Shown: piece by piece, positions 1 to 5,838 of the stretch
Numbering within the stretch: position 1 is the first letter of the stretch
Layout of the letters: the number at the start of each line of letters is the position of its first letter
Assembly (NCBI GenBank): GCA_014238345.1
Contig: JABABF010000251.1
Coordinates: forward strand, 1-6,058
Source of the DNA: Gammaproteobacteria bacterium
Lineage (GTDB): Bacteria; Pseudomonadota; Gammaproteobacteria; JABABF01
Direction: 5' to 3'
DNA: 6,058 nt
Made by a program: the position numbers and the translations under genes
The notes under the pieces: model-generated
Seen by the model: only the letters and a program-made list of their open reading frames with translations
Databases searched by the model: none
Told to the model about the DNA's origin: nothing

Positions 1-500
1 ATGAGGGTTGGCAGCTCGTAGGCACGGGCGGCAAAGCGAGCCACCGTCTCAGCCGCTATTTTTGCGATGCTGTAAGTGGGCATCAGCACGCGGTGATTGT
101 CGCCGAGCGGGCTATCTTCGCTGAACTCGGTGTGCCCGGCGGGCTGGTAGACACCAGTCGTTGAGCAGTGCAGGAAGGCCTTGGCGGCTCGGCAATGGCG
201 CATCAGCAGGCCGACCCCCTCGCCATTGGAGCGCAGCGCGGTCTCAAAATCGTTGGGCTTAGCGACTGCAAAGTTCAATACATAGTCAAAATCTTGGGGC
301 AGTGCGGAAAAATCCCCGCTATCGAAGTCCGAGGGTTCGCAACGGATGCCAAACGCCTCGAGCTGGCGACGCTTGTCGGAATCTTGGAAGCGAGCCGTAC
401 CCCAGACCTCGTTGGCTCCCGCCAGTGAACGAGCCACCGGGCCAGCCACTTGACCAGTGACTCCAGTAACAAGAATTTTCTGCTCTCTGAGTGCCAACAT
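1..500 (-). CDS. NAD-dependent epimerase/dehydratase family protein (SDR), 3' part outside window
   Basis: This gene starts at the ATG at 500-498 and runs off the left edge, so only the first 166 codons are visible. The N-terminus reads QKILVTGVTGQVAGPVARSL, a Rossmann nucleotide-binding loop of the TGxxGxxG type in which the last glycine is alanine. The short-chain dehydrogenase active site is visible: Ser/Thr at residues 113-115 (CSTTGVY), then Tyr143 and Lys147 (YSIAK, the YxxxK motif). These identify an extended SDR of the NAD-dependent epimerase/dehydratase type, expected to be a soluble cytoplasmic oxidoreductase or epimerase. The substrate cannot be read from this part. The start is supported by AGGAGG six bases upstream and by the glycine-rich loop beginning about ten residues in. 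It is transcribed away from lemA, and a functional link to the other genes is not evident. Family is confident; specific function unknown. Confidence 0.88.
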   Translation of the reverse strand, partial: MLALREQKILVTGVTGQVAGPVARSLAGANEVWGTARFQDSDKRRQLEAFGIRCEPSDFDSGDFSALPQDFDYVLNFAVAKPNDFETALRSNGEGVGLLMRHCRAAKAFLHCSTTGVYQPAGHTEFSEDSPLGDNHRVLMPTYSIAKIAAETVARFAARAYELPTL

Positions 501-506
501 AGGTTG

Positions 507-512
507 CCTCCT
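507..512 (-). promoter_or_regulatory. Ribosome binding site of the epimerase gene
   Basis: On the minus strand the sequence reads AGGAGG, then six bases, then the ATG at 500-498. This is a full Shine-Dalgarno match at good spacing. It fixes the start of the left-hand gene. Confidence 0.75.
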
Positions 513-602
513 GACAACTGCGAACGACCCGCAGACAGCGGATAGCGCGCACATGGTAACACCACAACACGGCGGTACGGCGGGAACAACAATACCGCAC
601 CG

Positions 603-611
603 TGATATATT
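603..611 (+). promoter_or_regulatory. Possible extended -10 element for lemA
   Basis: The sequence TGATATATT has the form of an extended -10 element (TGn followed by a TATAAT-like hexamer, TATATT). It is the only strong A/T-rich patch upstream of lemA. No good -35 hexamer stands 16-18 bases upstream, although extended -10 promoters can work without one. Transcription would begin near 618, giving a leader of about 90 bases that includes the stem-rich segment at 635-684. This is inferred from sequence only. Confidence 0.3.
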
Positions 612-634
612 AATTCGTGGCAAATCTAGGGAAA

Positions 635-684
635 GTTGGATTTGTGGGTCGCTCGGAGTAGCCCACCGCTCCCCCCGAGCCAAC
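635..684 (+). promoter_or_regulatory. Stem-rich putative leader segment upstream of lemA
   Basis: Three pairs of perfectly complementary segments lie within 50 bases. GTTGG (635-639) can pair with CCAAC (680-684). GTGGG (644-648) can pair with CCCAC (662-666), extendable by a G-U pair. GCTCGG (651-656) can pair with CCGAGC (675-680). The first two nest. The third crosses the second, giving either a pseudoknot layout or an alternative fold. The segment ends 24 bases before the lemA start. It could be an RNA regulatory element or DNA operator, or it could be chance in a GC-rich stretch. I do not recognise a known riboswitch class. Confidence 0.25.
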
Positions 685-708
685 AATTAGCGATAGCGAG
701 GTAAATCC

Positions 709-1308
709 ATGGACACTGCTACTATCATCATTTTGGTCGTGTTATCAGGCGCGATTCTCTGGGTGATCACCATCTACAACAAGCTGGTTTTATTGATCAA
801 TCGCATTAAAAATGGCTTTAGCCAGATTGAGGTACAGCTCAAGCGGCGCTACGATCTCATTCCTAACTTGGTGGAAACAGCCAAGGGCTACTTGTCCCAC
901 GAAAAGGAGACCCTCGAAAATGTCATCCAAGCGCGCAACCAAGCCTCGGCAGGCTTGGCAGCAGCGGCACAAAAACCAACGGATGCCAGCGCTATCAAGG
1001 GTTTGGGTAGCGCTGAGGGGGTGCTGGGCAACGCACTCGGGCGCATGAATGTGGTGATGGAGGCCTACCCCGACCTCAAGGCCGACCAAAACATGCGCCA
1101 GCTCTCTGAAGAGCTGTCCAGCACCGAGAACCGCGTGGCCTTTTCGCGGCAAGCCTACAATGATCAAGTAACGGCCTACAATGCTTTCAAGCAATCCTTT
1201 CCAGCGGTGATCTTCGCTGGGGCTTTTGGTCATCGGGCAGATGCCTCTTGGCTGGAATTTGAAGACAGCGAAGCCATGCAGAAAGCGCCAGAAATCTCTT
1301 TTTCCTAG
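709..1308 (+). CDS. lemA: LemA family protein
   Basis: This 199-residue protein matches the LemA family in length and layout. An N-terminal hydrophobic segment (about residues 5-22) probably anchors it in the inner membrane. The conserved family core follows at about residues 23-56, from YNKLV through INRIKNGFSQIEVQLKRR to YDLIPNLVET. The rest is charged and helix-rich, with the typical YNDQVTAYN stretch and a tail around AGAFGH ending in APEISFS. LemA proteins are membrane-anchored helical proteins of poorly defined biochemical role, often encoded beside M48 or HtpX-type peptidases, as here. A GAGG seven bases before the ATG supports the start. The M48 gene begins 109 bases downstream in the same orientation, so joint transcription is likely. 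Family assignment is very secure; molecular function is not known. Confidence 0.95.
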   Translation: MDTATIIILVVLSGAILWVITIYNKLVLLINRIKNGFSQIEVQLKRRYDLIPNLVETAKGYLSHEKETLENVIQARNQASAGLAAAAQKPTDASAIKGLGSAEGVLGNALGRMNVVMEAYPDLKADQNMRQLSEELSSTENRVAFSRQAYNDQVTAYNAFKQSFPAVIFAGAFGHRADASWLEFEDSEAMQKAPEISFS

Positions 1309-1417
1309 CAGCCACTGGAATTGCTAACAGGCTACCGCCACCATGACCAATACGCCGTGTGGTGTGGTCACTCCCAGTGCCCGCAGTAGCGATACGCCTC
1401 AATAGTAGCTGCAACCC
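1309..1417 (+). other. Spacer between lemA and the M48 peptidase gene
   Basis: These 109 bases show no recognisable gene, no strong promoter and no hairpin plus U-run terminator. An ATG at 1342 is out of frame with the peptidase and leads to nothing recognisable. Read-through from lemA into the peptidase gene is the simplest reading. Confidence 0.4.
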
Positions 1418-3391
1418 ATGGATTTCTTTCAAGCCCAAGATGATGCGCGGCGCAAAACTTGGCAGCTCGCCCTGTTGTTCGTCGCGGCCGTGGTGACCAT
1501 CGTGCTGTTAATTGATATCTTGGTGATTATCTTCTTATATCCACACGACCCCTCAGCGCACAGTGTCAGTGTGCAACTCGCCAGTGTGCCACTAAAATTT
1601 TGGCTACAACTCAGCGGGGCTGGCATCGCGGTGATCGCTCTTGGCAGTGCTTTCAAATACCTGATGTTGCGTGGCGGAGGGGGAAGAGCTGTGGCAGAGG
1701 GGCTCGGTGGCCGAGCCATGCAATGGGACAGCTCCGATGCCAACGGGCGCAAGTTGCTCAATGTTGTTGAGGAAATGGCCATCGCCTCCGGTGTGCCAGT
1801 GCCGCCTACCTACCTGCTAGATGACGAGCGCGGCATCAACGCCTTTGCGGCCGGAAACAGCGCAGACGACGCTGTCATCGGCATCACCCACGGCACCCTG
1901 CACCACCTCGGACGTGATGAACTACAGGGCGTAGTCGCCCATGAGTTCAGCCATATCCTCCATGGAGATACCCGTATTAACCTACGGCTGATGGCCCTGT
2001 TGAACGGCATCTTGTTCATTGGCTACATCGGCTATTTCCTGTTGCGCGCAAGCATCGGGACAGGTCACCGACACCGCAGCTCTCGTGGCCAGGGCGGTGG
2101 GGCGGCTCTCGCCATGGCCGCCGCTGGTATCGGCCTCATAGCCATCGGTGCCGTAGGTGTTTTCTTTGGCAACCTTATCAAGGCCGCCGTCAGCCGCCAG
2201 CGTGAATATCTCGCCGATGCCGCTGCGGTGCAGTTCACCCGCAACCCTGAGGGCATTGGGGGGGCTCTGAAAAAGATCGGCGGGCTGAGCCTCGGCTCGA
2301 AGATCGGCCATCCCTCGGCTAGCGAGGCCAGCCATATGCTGTTTGGCCAAGGCATCAAGTCCGCCTTCAGCAATACCGCCATGACCACCCACCCACCGCT
2401 AGATCAGCGCATTCGCGCCATTGACCCGCAGTGGGACGGCAACTTCACGCCACTCAGCGATGCCCTAGAGCCAGTTGAAACGCTGAGCAATGCCCGACCC
2501 GCCGCTACTGAGGGTGGCGGCGGTGTACCCTTCGCCGCCGGAGCGGTGACGATTGGCCTGTCCCCCGTAGCACTCGCCGAGACAGTCGGGCAACCCTCAC
2601 AGCGTAGCCTAGCTCACGCCGTCTCCCTCATCGACTCAATCCCCCCTGCGCTACGGGAAGCCGCACATGACCCATGGGGAGCCCGCGGCCTGATCTACGC
2701 CCTGTTGTTGAATGCAGACCAACAGTCGCGCAGCCACCAATTGCTGCGTATCGACCAGTTCGCACAGCCCGGTGTGCCCGCTCAGGTGCGCCAGCTGCAT
2801 CCACTGCTACTCAACAGCAATGCCCTACAGCGAATCTCACTCATCGAGTTGACCATCCCCACCTTAAAAACGCTGTCCGAGCCGCAGTATCGCAGCTTGG
2901 TTGCCAACATCATCGCGCTGATCCAGATAGATGGCGAGGTATCACTGTTCGAATGGGCGCTACACCGGCTGTTACTCAAAAGTCTGAAGCCTCATTTTGA
3001 AGGCTCGTATGCAGTGCGCGAGCGGCACCGAACTATCGCCCCAGTCGCCGCCGAGGCTGCCACCCTGCTCTCGGCGCTGGCCAATACGGCACAGACCGAT
3101 GCCACAGCGGCGCGCTCAGCTTTTGAGCAAGGCTTGACAGAGCTTGGCATTGAAGCTGATATGGACACCGCGCCGGATGCCAATTTCGTGCGCCTGAACC
3201 AAGCCTTGAATGCACTGCGCGAATTGCGCCCCAGCGCCAAGCCAGCGCTGGTGCGTGCCTGCGCGGCGACCGTACTAGCTGACCAGCGGGTATCGGCTGA
3301 TGAAGGGGCGCTACTACACGGCATCTTTGCCACCTTGGACTGCCCACTACCGCCCTCAATCTACGAGACGATCCAATCACAAGCCATCTGA
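1418..3391 (+). CDS. M48 family membrane metallopeptidase (HtpX-like) with long C-terminal TerB-like half
   Basis: This 657-residue protein is a zinc-dependent integral membrane peptidase. Hydrophobic segments lie at about residues 17-41, 61-83, 191-209 and 229-253. The HExxH zinc motif is His175-Glu176-Phe-Ser-His179, followed by GDTR. The third ligand is expected to be Glu263 in REYLAD. A THPPLDQRI motif, typical of M48 proteins, comes shortly after. This arrangement resembles HtpX, but HtpX is about 290 residues, so the last 300 or more residues are additional. That half contains two helical stretches with an acidic loop like the TerB fold: DGEVSLFEW (505-513) and DQRVSADEG (622-630). The protein probably degrades or processes membrane proteins. 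The role of the C-terminal half is unknown. No good ribosome binding site precedes the ATG at 1418, but the reading frame and the N-terminal membrane segment fit this start. Its pairing with lemA is a recurrent arrangement. Confidence 0.92.
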   Translation: MDFFQAQDDARRKTWQLALLFVAAVVTIVLLIDILVIIFLYPHDPSAHSVSVQLASVPLKFWLQLSGAGIAVIALGSAFKYLMLRGGGGRAVAEGLGGRAMQWDSSDANGRKLLNVVEEMAIASGVPVPPTYLLDDERGINAFAAGNSADDAVIGITHGTLHHLGRDELQGVVAHEFSHILHGDTRINLRLMALLNGILFIGYIGYFLLRASIGTGHRHRSSRGQGGGAALAMAAAGIGLIAIGAVGVFFGNLIKAAVSRQREYLADAAAVQFTRNPEGIGGALKKIGGLSLGSKIGHPSASEASHMLFGQGIKSAFSNTAMTTHPPLDQRIRAIDPQWDGNFTPLSDALEPVETLSNARPAATEGGGGVPFAAGAVTIGLSPVALAETVGQPSQRSLAHAVSLIDSIPPALREAAHDPWGARGLIYALLLNADQQSRSHQLLRIDQFAQPGVPAQVRQLHPLLLNSNALQRISLIELTIPTLKTLSEPQYRSLVANIIALIQIDGEVSLFEWALHRLLLKSLKPHFEGSYAVRERHRTIAPVAAEAATLLSALANTAQTDATAARSAFEQGLTELGIEADMDTAPDANFVRLNQALNALRELRPSAKPALVRACAATVLADQRVSADEGALLHGIFATLDCPLPPSIYETIQSQAI

Positions 3392-3549
3392 ACTAACGGG
3401 ACGGCGGTCAACAGCTGTGCTGTGGCGGGGATGCAAACTCTCTAAATCGCTCCTCAACAGGCGTTGTGCCACGCGCCCCGCTTGCCGAATCACCGAATCT
3501 GTGCTATGTTGCCATTTATCTGCGACACAGGTCGCAACAGCCCGTGGGA
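3392..3549 (+). other. Intergenic region upstream of the acetaldehyde dehydrogenase
   Basis: These 158 bases lie between the M48 gene and the catabolic pair. They contain the promoter candidate at 3482-3510. GCGGGG (3425-3430) and CCCCGC (3476-3481) are complementary but 45 bases apart with no U-run, so they do not make a convincing terminator. The dehydrogenase frame is open back to a GTG at 3466, but the extra 28 codons do not resemble the family. Confidence 0.4.
3482..3510 (+). promoter_or_regulatory. Putative sigma70-type promoter for the acetaldehyde dehydrogenase-aldolase pair
   Basis: TTGCCG (3482-3487) and TATGTT (3505-3510) are 17 bases apart, the ideal spacing, and each matches four of six consensus positions. 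A TG at 3502-3503 one base before the -10 hexamer makes it an extended -10. Transcription would start near 3517, about 33 bases before the ATG at 3550. If real, this promoter rules out the upstream GTG at 3466 as the start, because that codon would lie outside the transcript. The promoter is predicted from sequence only. Confidence 0.45.
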
Positions 3550-4500
3550 ATGACGATGGCCATCAAAGTAGCAGTGATCGGTTCTGGCAACATCGGCACT
3601 GACCTGATGATTAAAATCCTGCGCGAAGACGGGGCATTGGAGATGGCCGCCCTAATCGGCATTGACCCGGCCTCGGATGGCCTCGCCCGCGCCCGTAAAC
3701 TAGGGGTGGAAACCTCCCACGAAGGGGTGGAAGGGCTGCTTCGGATGCCCGACTTTGAGGATATCCGCATTGTCTTTGATGCCACTTCTGCCGGGGCACA
3801 CCGCCACAACTGGGAGGCGTTGCGCGGACATGGCAAGCAGATGATTGACCTGACTCCGGCGGCCATCGGCCCCTACACCGTACCCGTCGTCAATCTGGAA
3901 GAGCATCTCGATGCGGGCAATGTCAACATGGTCACCTGCGGCGGGCAGGCCACCATACCAATGGTGGCAGCAGTTAATCGCGTCGCTCCGGTGCACTACG
4001 CCGAGATTGTCTCCTCAGTATCATCGCGTTCAGCCGGGCCGGGCACACGCGCCAACATCGACGAATTTACGCAAACTACGGCGCGCGGCATTGAGCAGGT
4101 GGGCGGCGCTGAACTCGGCAAGGCCATCATCATTCTGAATCCAGCCGAGCCGCCGATGCTGATGCGCAACACCGTATTCGTGCTGAGCGATGAGGCCGAT
4201 GAGAGCGCTCTGCGCACATCTATCGACACGATGGTCGCCGCTGTGCAGAGCTATGTGCCGGGCTACCGCTTGAAACAGCACGTGCAATTTGAATACCACG
4301 GTACGGGAGACCCCTTGCACATCCCAGGTCGCGGCGATTTCAGCGGGGTGCGCAGCTCTATCTTCCTCGAAGTCGAAGGTGCCGGACACTACCTGCCCGC
4401 CTATGCTGGCAATCTGGACATCATGACCTCGGCGGCACTAGGCACCGGCGAGCGGTTAGCACAGCTGAAGTTTAGCGCCGAAGTGGAGCAGGCCGCCTAG
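3550..4500 (+). CDS. mhpF: Acetaldehyde dehydrogenase (acetylating)
   Basis: This enzyme oxidises acetaldehyde to acetyl-CoA with NAD+ and coenzyme A. It is the final step of meta-cleavage pathways for phenols, biphenyl, phenylpropionate and steroid rings, where it is also named DmpF, BphJ or HsaG. It acts in the cytoplasm in complex with the aldolase encoded next. The protein opens with KVAVIGSGNIGTDLMIKIL, whose GSGNIG loop (residues 11-16) binds NAD. The catalytic cysteine is Cys130 in MVTCGGQATIPMVAAV, close to Cys132 of DmpF. Other family signatures are ANIDEFTQTTARGIEQVGG and IILNPAEPPMLMRNT. From ATG 3550 it has 316 residues, normal for the family. ATG 3556, with GTGGGA six bases upstream, is an equally possible start. 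The open frame extends to a GTG at 3466, but that extension is not family-like and lies ahead of the promoter candidate. Function is very secure; the exact start is not. Confidence 0.93.
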   Translation: MTMAIKVAVIGSGNIGTDLMIKILREDGALEMAALIGIDPASDGLARARKLGVETSHEGVEGLLRMPDFEDIRIVFDATSAGAHRHNWEALRGHGKQMIDLTPAAIGPYTVPVVNLEEHLDAGNVNMVTCGGQATIPMVAAVNRVAPVHYAEIVSSVSSRSAGPGTRANIDEFTQTTARGIEQVGGAELGKAIIILNPAEPPMLMRNTVFVLSDEADESALRTSIDTMVAAVQSYVPGYRLKQHVQFEYHGTGDPLHIPGRGDFSGVRSSIFLEVEGAGHYLPAYAGNLDIMTSAALGTGERLAQLKFSAEVEQAA

Positions 4501-4606
4501 CGCGGGCGCGGCATTGAAATTGGCGAATACAGCACCGTGACGGGATTGCAGAGTGATCCCTGATGTGGCGCGCTAGGGTCAGACAACACCGGCAGGACAT
4601 GACAAT
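4501..4606 (+). other. Spacer between the dehydrogenase and aldolase genes
   Basis: These 106 bases carry no recognisable gene or terminator. A GGCAGGA at 4591-4597 lies nine bases before the aldolase ATG and is its likely ribosome binding site. The two partner genes are usually packed much more tightly, so the length is slightly unusual, but co-transcription remains likely. Confidence 0.4.
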
Positions 4607-5716
4607 ATGAGCGAAGTAAGCAGGGCTACGGCCATCACCCAAGAAGGAGCCAAACTGTTCATTCAGGATGTGACACTACGCGATGGCATGCATGCCATCC
4701 GCCATATGTATGGCATTGAGCACGTGCAGAAGATCGCGCGAGCTTTGGACATGGCGCGGGTGGATGCACTAGAGGTAGCACACGGCGATGGTTTGGCTGG
4801 CTCCAGCTTCAACTACGGCTTCGGGGCACACACCGACAAGGAGTGGATAGCGGCGGTGGCCGATGTGCTGGAGTACGCGCGCCTGACAACGCTGATCTTG
4901 CCGGGGATCGCCGTCAAAGAAGACCTGAAATGGGCCTGGGATTTGGGTGTGCGCTCGGTGCGCGTGGCCACTCATTGCACCGAGGCGGATGTAGCGCGCC
5001 AGCACATAGAATACGCGCGCGAATTGGGCATGGACACGGTTGGCTTCCTGATGATGTCGCACATGAACGAACCCGAGGCGCTGGCCGAGCAGGCGGTGCT
5101 AATGGAGAGCTACGGGGCGCAGTGTGTCTATGTTGTAGACAGCGGTGGGGCATTGAACATGGATGATACGCAGGCGCGCTTCCGCGCCTTTGACGCAGCG
5201 CTACAACCCGAGACCGAGCGTGGTATCCACGCGCACCACAACTTGGCGCTGGGTATCGCCAACTCGGTGGTGGCCGTGCAGAACGGAGCCAATCGGGTCG
5301 ATGCTTCGCTGGCAGGCATGGGGGCTGGGGCTGGCAATGCACCACTGGAGGTTTTCATCGCAGCGGTGGATCGCATGGGCTGGAACCACGGTTGCGAGCT
5401 CTATCCACTGATGGATGCCGCAGACGATTTGGTGAGACCACTACAAGATCGCCCGGTGCGCGTGGATCGAGAGACCCTATCTTTGGGCTACGCTGGGGTG
5501 TATTCGAGCTTTCTGCGCCATGCCGAGCGAGCGGCGGAGCGCTACGAACTAGAAACCCGGGACATCCTCGTGGAGTTAGGGCGACGGCGCATGGTCGGCG
5601 GGCAGGAAGACATGATCGTCGACGTGGCGCTGGACATGGTGAAGGCGCGGGAAGGGGATGCGGATGCGGCGGAGTCGGCGGCAGATCGCGAGGAGCAGAG
5701 GAAGGTGGCGGGGTGA
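4607..5716 (+). CDS. mhpE: 4-hydroxy-2-oxovalerate aldolase
   Basis: This divalent-metal-dependent class II aldolase of the DRE-TIM/HMGL-like family splits 4-hydroxy-2-oxovalerate into pyruvate and acetaldehyde. It is also known as DmpG, BphI or HsaF. The acetaldehyde passes through a protein channel to the acetylating dehydrogenase encoded upstream. Active-site residues align with DmpG at a constant offset of eight: Arg25 and Asp26 (TLRDGMHAIRH), His29, the metal ligands His208 and His210 (HAHHN), and Tyr299 (GYAGVYSS). Other conserved blocks are EVAHGDGLAGSSFNYGFG, RVATHCTEADV, DTVGFLMMSHM, SLAGMGAGAGNAPLEVFIA and RRMVGGQEDMIVDVA. The 369 residues exceed the usual 340-350 because of a short N-terminal extension and a charged tail from about residue 345. 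Position 28 is Met where DmpG has Ser in RDGSHA. The start is supported by AGGA upstream. Function is highly secure. Confidence 0.95.
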   Translation: MSEVSRATAITQEGAKLFIQDVTLRDGMHAIRHMYGIEHVQKIARALDMARVDALEVAHGDGLAGSSFNYGFGAHTDKEWIAAVADVLEYARLTTLILPGIAVKEDLKWAWDLGVRSVRVATHCTEADVARQHIEYARELGMDTVGFLMMSHMNEPEALAEQAVLMESYGAQCVYVVDSGGALNMDDTQARFRAFDAALQPETERGIHAHHNLALGIANSVVAVQNGANRVDASLAGMGAGAGNAPLEVFIAAVDRMGWNHGCELYPLMDAADDLVRPLQDRPVRVDRETLSLGYAGVYSSFLRHAERAAERYELETRDILVELGRRRMVGGQEDMIVDVALDMVKAREGDADAAESAADREEQRKVAG

Positions 5717-5838
5717 TGCCTAAAAGCCAGCCTACACAAATTGAATTGGCGAGAGTGAACACCCCAATAAACCCCCCATACCATTTGAGCGCTCTCTACA
5801 ATATCTGGCAGAGTACAAGCCATGGATACCAGTAGAGC
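5717..5838 (+). other. Junction between aldolase and methyltransferase genes, with a 39-codon open frame
   Basis: This stretch is visibly richer in A and T than the catabolic genes. An ATG at 5716-5718 overlaps the aldolase stop as TGATG, with AAGGTGG seven bases upstream. It opens a 39-codon frame ending at TAG 5833-5835; the product begins MPKSQPTQIELARV and resembles no family I know. It is in the same frame as the methyltransferase gene, separated from its ATG by the stop and one codon. It could be a small translationally coupled protein, a broken N-terminal part of the methyltransferase, or chance. A TACAAT hexamer at 5797-5802 resembles a -10 element about 36 bases before the methyltransferase ATG, but has no good -35. 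No terminator is visible. Confidence 0.3.

Larger units (their letters stand above)
501..708. other. Divergent intergenic region between the epimerase gene and lemA
   Basis: These 208 bases separate two divergently transcribed genes, so they should hold promoters for both. I found no convincing protein in either strand. The visible structure is a 6-bp inverted repeat (GCGGTA at 572-577 and TACCGC at 593-598), an A/T-rich patch around 603-614 that is the best -10 candidate, and a set of short complementary segments from 635 to 684 just before lemA. On the minus strand the same A/T patch gives TAATAT (612-607), but no reasonable -35 partner is visible for it. The assignment of regulatory roles is inference. 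Confidence 0.5.

Noticed and set aside
168..428. Plus-strand open frame of 86 codons over the epimerase gene
   Set aside because: The minus strand here encodes clear SDR motifs (nucleotide-binding loop, YxxxK). The plus-strand frame has none.
790..1233. Long open frame on the minus strand inside lemA
   Set aside because: It is antisense to a well-recognised LemA gene and its translation shows no family resemblance. It is a by-product of codon bias.
2065..2392. Minus-strand open frames within the M48 gene
   Set aside because: They overlap the membrane segment and the REYLAD zinc-ligand region of the peptidase and have no recognisable content of their own.
3425..3481. Possible terminator after the M48 gene formed by GCGGGG and CCCCGC
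   Set aside because: The arms are only six bases long, 45 bases apart, and no U-run follows. This does not fit an intrinsic terminator.
4599..4610. Three-codon mini-ORF (ATG ACA ATA TGA) overlapping the aldolase start
   Set aside because: The AGGA element is only about one base from this ATG, too close for initiation, but well placed for the aldolase ATG at 4607. The overlap is most likely incidental.
5355..5762. Long minus-strand open frame over the aldolase 3' end, rich in Pro and Arg
   Set aside because: It is antisense to conserved aldolase sequence and low in complexity, as expected from GC-rich coding DNA read backwards.
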